Below, in pieces: positions 51,128-61,625 of a stretch of DNA of 64,000 bases. The stretch comes from Puffinus mauretanicus (Eukaryota > Chordata > Aves > Procellariiformes > Procellariidae). The position numbers and the translations under genes are program-made. The notes under the pieces were generated by a model. That model had not been told where the DNA came from and ran no database searches. It saw nothing but the letters and a program-made list of their open reading frames with translations. The stretch is from contig JAJKFH010004053.1 in assembly GCA_023333565.1 (NCBI GenBank), positions 434,001 to 498,000 on the forward strand. The letters run 5' to 3'. Positions within the stretch are counted from its first letter, which is position 1. Each line of letters starts with the position of its first letter.

Positions 51128-51916
51128 CCCAGGGCTCAGTTTTGGGGCCAGTCCTGTTCAATATCTTTATCAACAATCTGGATGAGCGGATCGAGTGCTC
51201 CCTCAGTACGTTTGCAGATGACACCAAGTTGGGCAGGAGTGTTGATCTGCTCGAGGGTAGGAAGGCTCTGCAGAGGGACCTGGACAGGCTGTATCGATGG
51301 GCCGACGCCAACTGTATGAGGTTCAACAAGGCCAAGTGCCGGGTCCTGCACTTCGGCCACAACAACCCCATGCAATGCTACAGGCTTGGGGAAGAGTGGC
51401 TGGAAAGCTGCCCAGAGGAAAAGGACCTGGGGGTGCTGGTTGACAGCCGACTGAACATGAGCCGGCAGTGTACCCAGGTGGCCAAGAAGGCCAATGGCGT
51501 CCTGGCCTGTATTAGGAATAGTGTGGCCAGCAGGAGTAGGGAGGTGATCGTGCCCCTGTACTCAGCACTGGGGAGGCCACACCTCGAATCCTGTGTTCAG
51601 TTTTGGGCCCCTCACTACAAGAAGGACATGGAGGTGCTGGAGCGTGTCCAGAGAAGGGCAACGAAGCTGGTGAAGGGCCTGGAGCACAAGTCTTATGAGG
51701 AGTGGCTGAGGGAACTGGGGTTGTTTAGCCTGGAGAAGAGGAGGCTGAGGGGAGATCTCATTGCGCTCTACAACTACCTGAAAGGAGGATGTAGTGAGGT
51801 GGGTGTTGGTCTCTTCTCCCAAGTAACTAGCGATACAACGAGAGGAAATGGCCTCAAGTTGTGCCAAGGGAGGTTTAGATTGGACATTAGGAAAAATTTC
51901 TTTACTGAAAGAGTGG
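51127..51916 (+). pseudogene. CR1 ORF2 segment 3: reverse transcriptase FADD motif and C-terminal domain
   Basis: Resumes as [20 protein letters not shown]. The catalytic FADD box lies at 51211-51222 (FADDTKLG), then [37 protein letters not shown], the [20 protein letters not shown] block and [20 protein letters not shown]. It ends with [16 protein letters not shown]. The Met-less frame continues to a stop at 51952-51954, but after 51916 it is out of register because 23 nt are missing relative to the copy at 54.2 kb. The FADD aspartates are intact; motif B upstream is not. Confidence 0.94.
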
Positions 51917-51991
51917 AGGGAAGTGGTAGAGTCACCATCCCTGGAAGTATTTAAAAGACGTGTAGATGAGGCGCTTAGGGACATGGTTTAG
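51917..51991 (+). pseudogene. CR1 ORF2 segment 4: last 24 codons
   Basis: After the 23-nt deletion the true C-terminus lies in another frame: [20 protein letters not shown] (here [11 protein letters not shown] with [11 protein letters not shown]) then RDMV and TAG at 51989-51991. The same ending, in frame and undeleted, is present in the copy at 54.2-54.35 kb, which is how the deletion was recognised. Confidence 0.85.
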
Positions 51992-52057
51992 TGGGCATGG
52001 TGGTGTTGGGTTGATGGTTGGACTCGAAGATCTTAGAGGTCTTTTCCAACCTTAATG

Positions 52058-52088
52058 ATTCTACGATTCTATGATTCTATGATTCTAT
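52058..52088 (+). repeat. CR1 3'-terminal octamer repeats
   Basis: Four tandem units of the ATTCTATG type (the first reads ATTCTACG) end the element. CR1 elements lack a poly(A) tail and end in such short repeats, which serve in recognition by the element's reverse transcriptase. An A-rich run follows in the flank at 52092-52103. Confidence 0.93.
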
Positions 52089-53479
52089 TAAATAAAAAAA
52101 AAAAGCTCCCACTGCTGTTAGCTCTGTCATGTTAGCATAGATTTTTCTTGACAACTTTTTGTTGAGATTTTCTGTTTTTACTTATAATGAACATGTTTAG
52201 GTTATGATCTCTACTCCCTGTTCCCCAAATAGCCACCATGTTCAAGTACTATGGCTAATTCATCTTTATCTATCATACCAATGACAATTTATTTTGTACT
52301 AGAGGCAATATTCGCCAGTTCAGACATTACTTCCCATCTTTTTCAAAAACTTAAATGTTTTTTTTTTTTGTTGTGTGAAACTGAGCTCGTGCCATCCAAA
52401 TTCAGTATCTCTTTCCTCATGTTACACATAACCCTGTATCTGTATAGGGGTTAAAATCATAATACGTACTGAAAGCATGACAGCAGAACATCTGAGGTAA
52501 AATCTGAAACACACTGTGAGACAGCAGGGGTTTTATTCAAATAGTTGCCGCATCCATAATAAAAAAAGATAAATGTCAGGAAGCAACGGGAGAATGTGAC
52601 AAAAAAACCTAGGTGATTTAGTCTGCCTGATAATGATATAAGACATCACAGAAACACAGAAAATTACTATAAGTGAAGATAAATGTAAATCCTGACCGTA
52701 AAACACTTAGGAAAGACAGAGCTTTCTTAGTGGAGGGAAGCAGCATTATATCGGAAAAACATGATAAGAAATCAGTGAAGAGATATCTTCAACAGAGTAT
52801 GAATGAATACAAATCTTGAGTTATAAATATATAACATAGTACTGGTATTTCAAAAGCCAGTTGACCAAGAAAAGGAAGTCCATTGCACAAACTTAAGAAA
52901 CAGCTCCAAATGTCAAGTGTTTATAAGATATTTCAGCTCCACGTGCCAAATACATCACATGTGCTTAACCCCTAAAATTACGGATTCTCAGAACAGCTTC
53001 TTTCACAGTATGCAGGACTTGAAGCTATTCTCAGGTTTCTCCTTTAAACGTACTGGAATCGGTTTAAGAAGTAACTACAGACGACCCACTAATTAACAGT
53101 GACGCAATACAATTAAGTTCAACTTCCTCCACGGAGTAATCATACCATAAAATAACATCGTCACACTAATCTTCTGAGACGGGTATTTAAAGAAAAAAAT
53201 GAAGCAGCTAATCAAAAAGACACAGAAGTACAGAGTGAGCGCACTAAACATTTGAACCACAGCATGAAGAAAACTCGGGAATTTTGAACAGTTCAGGTGG
53301 TAAAATACCAATACTTATATCTCTAAATAGCACAGAAGGAGAAAGAAAATAGAAAGAATGGGGAAGGGGTGAGTACTTTTATGCTTCAGAGAATAGGAAC
53401 TTAATTTTAAGCAAGTCAATAGGAAGAAATGATGGCAAGTAAAATGCTTTGTGGGAAAAGACCATGGACACCCTGCAGA
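52089..53479. other. non-coding stretch, no gene seen
   Basis: AT-rich flank between the long CR1 and the older CR1/L3-type fragment. Only short unrecognised open frames. Confidence 0.55.
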
Positions 53480-53750
53480 AGAGTTCTGCTCACCCTGCAA
53501 ATCAATAAAACAAACAATGCTGGGATGTATAAGGTATGGAACAGAAAATAATATTGGAATGATTATAAGGCTGGTACATGAATCAGTACAGCCTTAATTG
53601 GAACACCGTGTTTAGTTCTCTGAAAGCGAAGAGGAGCAACAGAGAGTGCAGAAAACTCCCCCCACCCCAAGCCTCTAGAGCCATAGAAAGACCAGAAGAT
53701 ATGGAGAATGAAGATATTAAGGCTTAAATGGGAGAGACTTCAGTGAGGCA
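53480..53750 (+). mobile_element. ancient CR1/L3-type ORF2 fragment (heavily decayed)
   Basis: The plus strand follows the remembered old CR1/L3 ORF2 sequence in order: CAAACAATGCTGGGATGTAT, GGTATGGAACAGAAAATAAT, TTATAAGGCTGGTACATG, AATTGGAACACCGTGTTTAG followed by TTCT, and AGAGTGCAGA. These correspond to 'CACAATGCTGGGATGTATTA', 'GGTATAGAATACAA', 'TAAGGCTGTATAAGGCAC', 'TTGGAGTATTGTGTTCAGTTCTG' and 'GAGTCCAGAGG'. All frames carry stops. It lies 5' of, and is much older than, the young CR1 at 54.1 kb. The right end is vague because of an A-rich tract. Confidence 0.6.
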
Positions 53751-53795
53751 GACAAAAAAAACTTAAAAAAAACCAAAATAAAACAAAAAAAAAGG
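53751..53795 (+). repeat. A-rich low-complexity tract
   Basis: Several runs of 7-9 A residues interrupted by single C, G or T bases. It may be an expanded A-rich relic at the end of the older element. Confidence 0.75.
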
Positions 53796-54132
53796 CAGAG
53801 GGTGCGTGAGTAGGTAAATCTTATACCCACTTTCATATTCATATAAAGGGGGTGATTAACTAGACTGAATAGTCAAAAAATTAAAAGAAAATTTTGAATA
53901 AAATGTTGAACAAATCCATAGAGTTTGCTCTTCTGTTGTAGAGGCAGGAACTTAGAGTTCACAAAGAAAGAGCACTTTTTACAGATAACACTTTCATTGT
54001 ACACATAAAGTTTTAGAAAGAGTTTTGAAGAAGTTTATGTAGAAGCCCTTCCTAGCTTAAGCAACAAAGCCAAAAATGCTTGTTTGATAATTAACAAAGG
54101 GAAGACATACTTGAACATCCTGGGCCAACACC

Positions 54133-54430
54133 TGTAGGTGTTGGTCTCTTCTCCCAAGTAACTAGCGATAGGACAAGAGGAAATGGCCTCAAGTTGCGCC
54201 AAGGGAGGTTTAGATTGGACATTAGGAGAAATTTCTTTACTGAAAGAGTGGTCAAGCACTGGAACAGGCTGCCCAGGGAAGTGGTGGAGTCACCATCCCT
54301 GGAAGTATTTAAAAGACGTGTAGATGAGGTGCTTAGGGACATGGTGTAGTTGGTATGGTGGTGTTGGGTTGACGGTTGGACTCGATGATCTTAGAGGTCT
54401 TTTCCAACCTTAATGATTCTATGATTCTAA
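54133..54430 (+). mobile_element. CR1 LINE 3' fragment, same subfamily as the long copy
   Basis: A 5'-truncated copy that starts within the end of ORF2 (GTGTTGGTCTCTTCTCCCAA) and ends in two octamers (ATTCTATG ATTCTA). By eye it differs from the long element's 3' part by about 13 substitutions over some 275 aligned bases, so both are fairly young insertions of one subfamily. It keeps the 23 nt the long copy has lost. Same orientation, about 2 kb downstream. Confidence 0.95.
54135..54349 (+). pseudogene. CR1 ORF2 C-terminal fragment (in frame)
   Basis: The frame [20 protein letters not shown], then [20 protein letters not shown], then [20 protein letters not shown], then DEVLRDMV ends at the TAG at 54347-54349 without a break. 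These are the last 70 or so residues of ORF2, downstream of the reverse-transcriptase catalytic motifs. There is no start codon, no domain is complete and the piece has no function of its own. Its value is as the intact reference for the deletion in the long copy. Confidence 0.9.
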
Positions 54431-57400
54431 CTGGATCTTAACAGTGAATGACAGATAGTATCATTAGCAATAGGTAATGAAGCGCCTTGAGAGGGAAGAT
54501 AAGGGGTGCCAGGGAGAGATGGAGAGTCCAGGAATATGGTCAAAGTAAGAGCTTGGAAAAATAACTTTGTAGTAGAAAACGTGTGCATGGAAAAATTGTA
54601 CTCTGCAAGGCCTACCTCTTCTCTTTCCCCATGTTTCCCAGAGGGTGCTACAAATATAAGTGAACAAGAAGGAGGAAGCCCGAGGAGACAAACTGGCAAG
54701 CAAAATCATCAAGATCATATTGTGCCCCAATATTTGCAATATACAATCAGGAAACCTCCATAAACTTGTGTGGCAGGACAATATAACCTCACACTCTACA
54801 TACGATTTATTCAACATGTTTAAATCTCAGAAGAAAGAAAAACTAACATTTCAGGTAAATGCTGGAATTTGAGAACTACATTATATATATGATGAGGGGT
54901 TCTCCTGCAACATCCACATATAGAGACAAAATAACGTTAGGATTTAAGTTTTTGTGCAGCTGTAACATTGGACACTGTGTAACATTCCTCGGAGGCCCCT
55001 TTGGGTTAGATATCTTAGTATCTCATGAAAATCTGCTTCCCAAGGGCTAAGACTCCAGGTAGAAATTTAATTACTGTTCGGAGGAAACAACCCATGGTGC
55101 CACACAGTGTGCTCATAAAACAGTCTTTAGGAAATAGGTAAGTGGGAGAGTGTGGCACTTTAAAGCCCTGCTCAGGCTCCGTAGCCTAGCCCTGTGTGGC
55201 AGCCATGTGCTGCACGTGGACTAAAATAGTTCAGTGAGTTAGCACTCACTGCTAAATCACTGACTTGATTCCTTAAAGAGGATCTGTTGAGAAATAGTTG
55301 CTTTAGATAATAAGGTGTCATGAAATGGCCTACTTGATCATTACAGGACATTTTTCTCTATACGTTTTCTGCTGGATTGGATGGAAATATTATGTTTCCT
55401 TATTAGTGACCCTTCCTCTCTTCGTCTTCCAAAGCTGCCTTTTTCTCAGGAGGAAACAGTCTGACTTTGAGAATGACGCAGGTAAATATTGACTGATCCT
55501 CATATTGAGTCATACAGTCAGATGGGCTAGAACAAGATTATCATGATAAAACATGCTTCTTGATTGAGTCTGGATCAACATTTCCTGTCTCCTACAATCC
55601 AGGTGAAATTCATCTGGTCTAACATAGGAATATAATGTTAGACATCCAGCACTCTGTATTCAATGGACAGAAACTAGCATTTCCAAAGAGCGATCCAGCT
55701 CAACCCAAACAACGTGTCTAAAAAAGGTCAGATGAAGGAATTGTCCATTTCTCTCTGTCAGCTATAAAATGAGATTAGGATTACCAGATCAGATTTAGAG
55801 GTTTAATTCTATGGCATCTATAGCAAGATAAGAGGCAAAACCTCCTTCTCATCCCTATATTCTCTCTACCCAGAATACTCTAACATACGCTAAACCTTCT
55901 TTTTTCCCTCCAGCTTTTTAAGGCTTGTTATTCCGGGTACATGCTAATTGTCATAAAATTTGTGCAAGCGCAACGAGGGAGTGGGAAAGGAACACACTGA
56001 ACATCCATCTGCTTACCCCTTGCGGATCTTTGTAGGATGTCCTGACTCTGAATAAAATTCTTGGCTCCAAAACCTTTGAAATTTCCCAAAACAAATATCA
56101 AGACCTGGATCCTACTTCCTTATGCCCACACCCTGATGCACATTTTTCCGAAGGAAATGCATACTGCATTTATTGATTCTTTTCTTTGCGATCCGATGAT
56201 ATAGAAAGAGGTCTCATTTCAGCTACTTTCAGGTCAGCTTCTACAAAATATTTTTTTAAACATTCTACAGCTTTCTGAAAGACAGCTCATTTGCATCGCT
56301 TCACTTGGCATTCGAGCAGTGTATGTCCTCAGATGAGTCAGCTTGTGGAGCCCAGAGCCCAGAGCCTCTTGAATCGAGGCCTGAGCTCCACCGCGTTTTC
56401 GGAGGTGCAGAGTAAGACACCACAACTCTGAATCGCGGATCCACCTCAGAAAAACCACTGGTGTACCAGACCATCTCCCACGAAAGCCCAGCACCACAGC
56501 TCAGTTAGCAAAATGTCCCTTCACTTTGCCGATATGAATTACATTTCCATTTCTAAGGCATTTACACCGATTATTTTTAGGACTTCCTACAGAATGATTT
56601 TACTACCAGACATCAAGTCAGAACAGGTATAACCCGTCTTATTCTCCCCCTCCCCTGCCTCCACAAAAAAAGGGAGAAAAGCCTTGGTGTGGTCACAAAT
56701 TACAAAAAATAGCAGTGGAAGCAGACTCTGACAAGCTGAATGGCCAGAAGGCCAAGCCGCAGTGCTGTGCTGGCGGCTCAGCCTAAGTCCAGTTGTGGAA
56801 AGGCCAGCATCCCACACCCTTCCCTCGTTATGTTACAGCTTGAACCAGGAAATCCTCCCTAACAGAGGGAAAATCCTTCTCCCTCCTCCGTGTTTGTTGT
56901 GTACCTCCTGAAGCAATGCAAGAAAAGGAGGGAAGAAGATCTGGATAAGCCTCATAAGTAATTCACAGCCTTTCAGATGGCTACCAGGAGCCAGTAAAGT
57001 TTTTGGCAGACGGGGGCCAGATGGCTATGGTAATTCTTCTGCTTTCCTGCACCAGCGTCACACAGCTCCATGCAGCCAAGACAGAGAAAGGGCAGATTTT
57101 CTCCAGGTCTTTCTCCAGTCCTAGAGACTAGCCATCACCAGGCGTTCAACGGCTGGCTTCTGGTAAGATGATGGAGGCTGGAAAGCTGAGCTTGCAAATG
57201 TACTGTGCTCAACCACATAAATGCCTCAAACTCCTGTCCTCGCTTCCAGGAGATTGCTGCATTGCTTGGCCTGCTCTATCCCTAGTGGCCTTTGCTTTTC
57301 ACCAGCTGTTTTCTCCTCATCTCCCAGTTCAAAAGCAAAACTTAGAAAATACCGTTAAAAAATCCTTTTTTTATTTTCATCTGAGCACACCTCTAATGTC

Positions 57401-60400
57401 TTTACTGAATGAACAATAGCTGGGTGTTTCTTTTGTTTACAGGTGTGCACTAGAAAAAAAGAGCTTATTTTTATTACTTATTTTTAACATCAGGTCAGTT
57501 TTTAAACTAATTTCAATTTTTAACATTAAGAACAGACCTCCCTGCACGACTGCTGAACTCCAAATGAATTTATAAATACATTGTATATCTGGGTTTTGGA
57601 GAAAAACAACTTCCTTGCTTTATAGAAACTCCTGGTAAAACAGTATTATCCTAACCAAGGGGCAGCAGCCATTAATTGGTGTTATTTGCTTTTAACAGTC
57701 CTCAGTATCTGTAAGTAATGATAATGCTGATAACCAACAATCTTCTTCTAAAGAAGGAAAAGGTTTCATCCCATCCGGATCAAAAGTGGGATGTGGGAGT
57801 CAATCCCTGGAGAGAAAGAATTATAGGCAGTCCTTGAGAAAATGCCTGGAATAACCATGCCAGACTTTAATGTCCTCTTTCATTTAAGGAAATTCATTCA
57901 GTTCTTTTAAGGAACTGAAATTCTGCTAATGGATTTCTATGATAATTGTGTGGGAACAGCATTTCCTCATATAACTTACATTTGATTTTAAAAAAATTAA
58001 GAAGTCTTTCTCCCCTTCCTTTTCAGATAAGCGTACTAGAATATCATCAAGAATGGGGCAAATGATTTTCTTTTCTTATTAATTAAATTTAGGCTTCATT
58101 ACAAACCAGCTTAAGGGCAATTTTTTTTATTGCTTACTAAATCAAACTTTTAATAGCTTCCAAACTTTATGAATTACATCCTTCTAGTACTGAAACTCTT
58201 AATTCTATGTAATATTGTATCAATTTCTATATCTTATTACAAATGTTATAAAATGTCCATAACTGCAATTTTAATTTATTTTATTGCTTACACCTAAACA
58301 AAAAATAATGGGGAAGCAAGATGATATTCAAGATGAGTATCAGTTCACCAATGATTGGGAAGTTGAATAGCTCAGTCCTGTTTCTAACTATTCCTATTTA
58401 AACCAACAGAAGTAAAAACATAGATTCATGAGAAATAAAAGATTTTATAGTCAGATAAAACAAGACTGGTCTCTACTGGATCTTAGTGAAACTTCATTAC
58501 CCTGAGAGAGCATGAGAAAACCTTGGGGGGGAACCCAAGTATGCATAAATGGACTGAAAAAAAGTTTTAGAGCTTTATTTCAAAAAGTGTTGAAATTCTA
58601 AAATATGTTTATATGAAACAAAGAAAGACATCTCAATGCATTGAGTCCATATGCTTCTTGACTATGAAGATGCTTACATGGTCAGACTGATGGCACATTT
58701 TTGGAAAAAAGTCTCCACCCTTATTATACCAAACTAATTGTTCAAAATACAGTTTTACTGGAAACCCTCATTAATTTTTGTACTAACAGACAAAGCACTA
58801 CTTCAGGACCAACAAAGATTAATTTTTTTCTGGAAAATCTTTTCCTATCGACAGCTGCCTTTTCTATCATTCACTTAGCTCCCATCCCCCAACTTATCCC
58901 ATTTCCAAAGACACATGGATACAGTCACTGCATTTTAACATGATTCATCTTCCTTTTGAAACCTATAAAGCACACAATGCACAGTGTGATAAATCTACTA
59001 AAACACTTCTTTTGAGAACCTCTTCTGGAATTAACCATTCCTCGTAGACTTACTCATCTCTGACAAGACTAACTCCCAGTGATGTAAGGACAGAGCCATA
59101 GCTAACAGTAAATAACAGGAGATCTCTTCTTCTCTTAAACTACTTGTATATGTGTTTAAATATATGTGCATGTGTTGCACTATAATGGTCAGTCACTGCT
59201 GTCACACACTAGAAACTACCCTCAAAGGTGGCTTTAATTTTGCAAATAACGAACAGTTGGGAAGCTTAAGCTCTGGAGAGACTACTAATGAACCTCCATA
59301 TTAAAAGTCCTACTTTGTGGCTATCTGACATCATAATTTCATCTCAAAAAGAGTCACCTGGCCTGAAAATTGCTAGATACAGAGAACAGAAAGGATATTC
59401 TCTCAAAACCTGAAGAATATTTAAACTTAATTGTTACCAAGAAATTACTTAAATTTGCAATGCTAATCAGATGAACATAATATTAAATCTTGTATATAAT
59501 GTTTGACTCTTGGTAAATCCAAGGCAGTTTGCTGTTACCCCTTCAAACTTACCAGATTTTAATCTTTCTGAAAAGTCGAGCATTACTTATAATTAATCAA
59601 GATTAATAATGGTATGCACTGTGGTCAGCATTGGGACTTAATCCCGCTGCTAGTTATTTCAGTGAGTTTTTAACCCAAATGGCCGCTGACATCCACCGGG
59701 ATCTTTCCAATGGTGACTTCAGCAGGATAAGGACTCTGCAGTGTATCCCATGTGTGATCGTGCTCCGTCGACGGACTAGCTCCATCTCAGGAAGAATTTC
59801 AGTCTCTGTTTCTGCAGGGTAACCGAAGGAGCACCTCTTTAATGTGCCAGCAAGGTCCTGCTGTTCTGAAACGCACGGCCAAGATCTCTGGTTTCAAATC
59901 TTTGATCACACAGAATTAGTACAGAGTGGGGAAAGCAGTTAAAATTTCAAAAGTAGTACTATTGTCAGGCTGTTTTTTCTTCATACCTTCCTTATTCACC
60001 GTTATAACCTAAAAAAAATCACATCTTCAGTATTTTATAATTCGGGGATTTAAGTCCCACTGCTCAGTAAAATTTGTTCCTATAAACATGAATATCTTTT
60101 GATATCAAATGCTCAGAAATAACTCGTTTCTAAATTGTTTCTCAAGTGACTAACATTTGTGATTCTCTGTCAATCTCATGAAATCATGCCATCTCACAGG
60201 ATTCAAAACCATCATTGTCACTTTCCAGGAGCCAAGGAGTCTTGGTTATTTTTCTAATCAAGGTTCAGCATCTAGATATCACAGTGAGAAGTACTTTAAA
60301 AATCCACTTTATCAACAGCTGAGATGATAGAAATTTCTTTTATATTAACACAATCAGCAGGCAGTTTTCAAGGCACAAATTTAAGAAACTGTGAGAATTT

Positions 60401-61339
60401 CAAACAAGACATGATTTTCTATCAATGAAGCTGAAGAAAAGAAAATGGAAGGAAAGAAAAAATGACAAAGGAGAATAGGTTGTACAATTGTCCCTATCAA
60501 CACATGCTTTAGGTGACCAAAGCAAAATACAAAGGTGATATATTACTTTTGCCTAGTGATCTCTTGTCATCAGCCTGCACAAAAATGTGCTACAAGCCTG
60601 CATCTGATCTGAGAATACATGTAAGCTTACTGAAAGAAGATATTGTCTGCAAGCTGAGTATCTTTGCTGCTCTTCTCCTTCCACACAGCTTTATAGTGGA
60701 ATACAGATACTGGGTTCCTGCCATTATTAGCTCTGCTGCAAATATAAATTAATTTGGTCTTAATTTGTGAGATGTTCTATTAATTCTCCTTTAAAAAAAC
60801 CTAAAAGCCGAAGGTTTAATTCTATACATGAAGAAACTGTTTTAGAAACCAGACAACCCTGCTAAGTGTAAAAATATTCAACAATCACCAGGGAAAAAAC
60901 AAACAAACAAAAAACCAGCAATAATAGAAAAGGTCACCTCAGCTCTTTTACCTCCCTCATACAGGAAACTATTCTTACAAAACTGTGCATATGTCATGCA
61001 ACTGTATCTGGCGAGATGATAAATATTATTTTGACCTATTTTGACATTCATAGTTTTAGAACATAAAGTCCTAGTTTAAAGGAAACAATGAATGAAAAGG
61101 TCTCAAGGATACACCCTAAAGTGCAAGTCCACACACACAAAAAAAAGTCATAGATCAAAACAATCCTTATGAAGCAAATGCTTTACATTCTTATGAAAAA
61201 AAATGACTAGGAATGCTTTGCTAAAGATTTTTCTTTCCCCTGGTAAACGCATTAAGTCCTTCTACTTCTTATCACCCCACAGTGTCTTTTAAAGTGCTGG
61301 TTTCCAAAGTGGAAGTCTTTGAAGCTTGCTAGGAGCCTC
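54431..61339. other. non-coding stretch, no gene seen
   Basis: AT-rich DNA with short unrecognised open frames. At 59631-59822 a 63-codon frame with several CpGs has an ATG in fair initiation context (59680), but no known similarity. A purine-rich tract occurs at about 60425-60480. No RNA gene was recognised. Confidence 0.55.
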
Positions 61340-61625
61340 AAAGCAGGACGGGTAAGAGAAGAAGTGTCCCCTGCCGGGAGCCCCCCAGCAGGCATCCCGA
61401 GCCCCGGGAGGGCAGCGTTTGGACCCTGGATGGTTCCCTGTCACAGCCCTTCCTTCCGGATGCCGCTCCCCGCTGCCAGACGGTGCTGCTCAGCCGACCG
61501 CAGCTCGGATGTGCAGAGCAGAAGGGCTGGTCCTACCTGCCAAAGGGAGGTCCCCCCAGGTCACGGCTTTGCGGAGCGTAGTAGAAGGGGCGGTAAGAAG
61601 TGAACAGTCTCTGCCTGATCGCATG
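61340..61625. promoter_or_regulatory. CpG-rich patch (possible small CpG island)
   Basis: About 285 bp with clearly higher GC (roughly 60%) and about 17 CpGs by eye, in an otherwise CpG-poor region. Both strands have open frames here (94-112 codons plus, 63 minus), which GC-rich, stop-poor DNA produces easily. On the minus strand a CAG/GTAGGA donor-like site occurs at 61536. It could be an orphan CpG island, an old exon or GC drift. Confidence 0.35.

Larger units (their letters stand above)
49208..52088 (+). mobile_element. CR1 LINE retrotransposon, 5'-truncated, ORF2 plus 3' end
   Basis: A 2.9-kb copy of a CR1 non-LTR retrotransposon that moves by target-primed reverse transcription. It stands out as a GC-rich block in AT-rich flanks. 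It begins just before ORF2 and ends in the octamer tail at about 52058-52088. A complete CR1 is about 4.5 kb with a 5' UTR and ORF1. Both are missing here, as usual for CR1, which mostly inserts as 5'-truncated copies. The 3' UTR carries GTTGGACTCGAAGATCTTAG and AGGTCTTTTCCAACCTTAAT, a wording I associate with avian CR1-J/Y type subfamilies (tentative). No target-site duplication is apparent, as usual for CR1. The copy at 54133-54430 is about 95% identical by eye over the shared 3' part. ORF2 is broken (see the segments), so the element is dead. Confidence 0.96.

Noticed and set aside
51105..51984. Minus-strand frames of 79-140 codons opposite the CR1 reverse transcriptase
   Set aside because: Antisense shadows of the RT domain, Ser/Leu-rich as expected from the reverse of Glu/Lys-rich coding.
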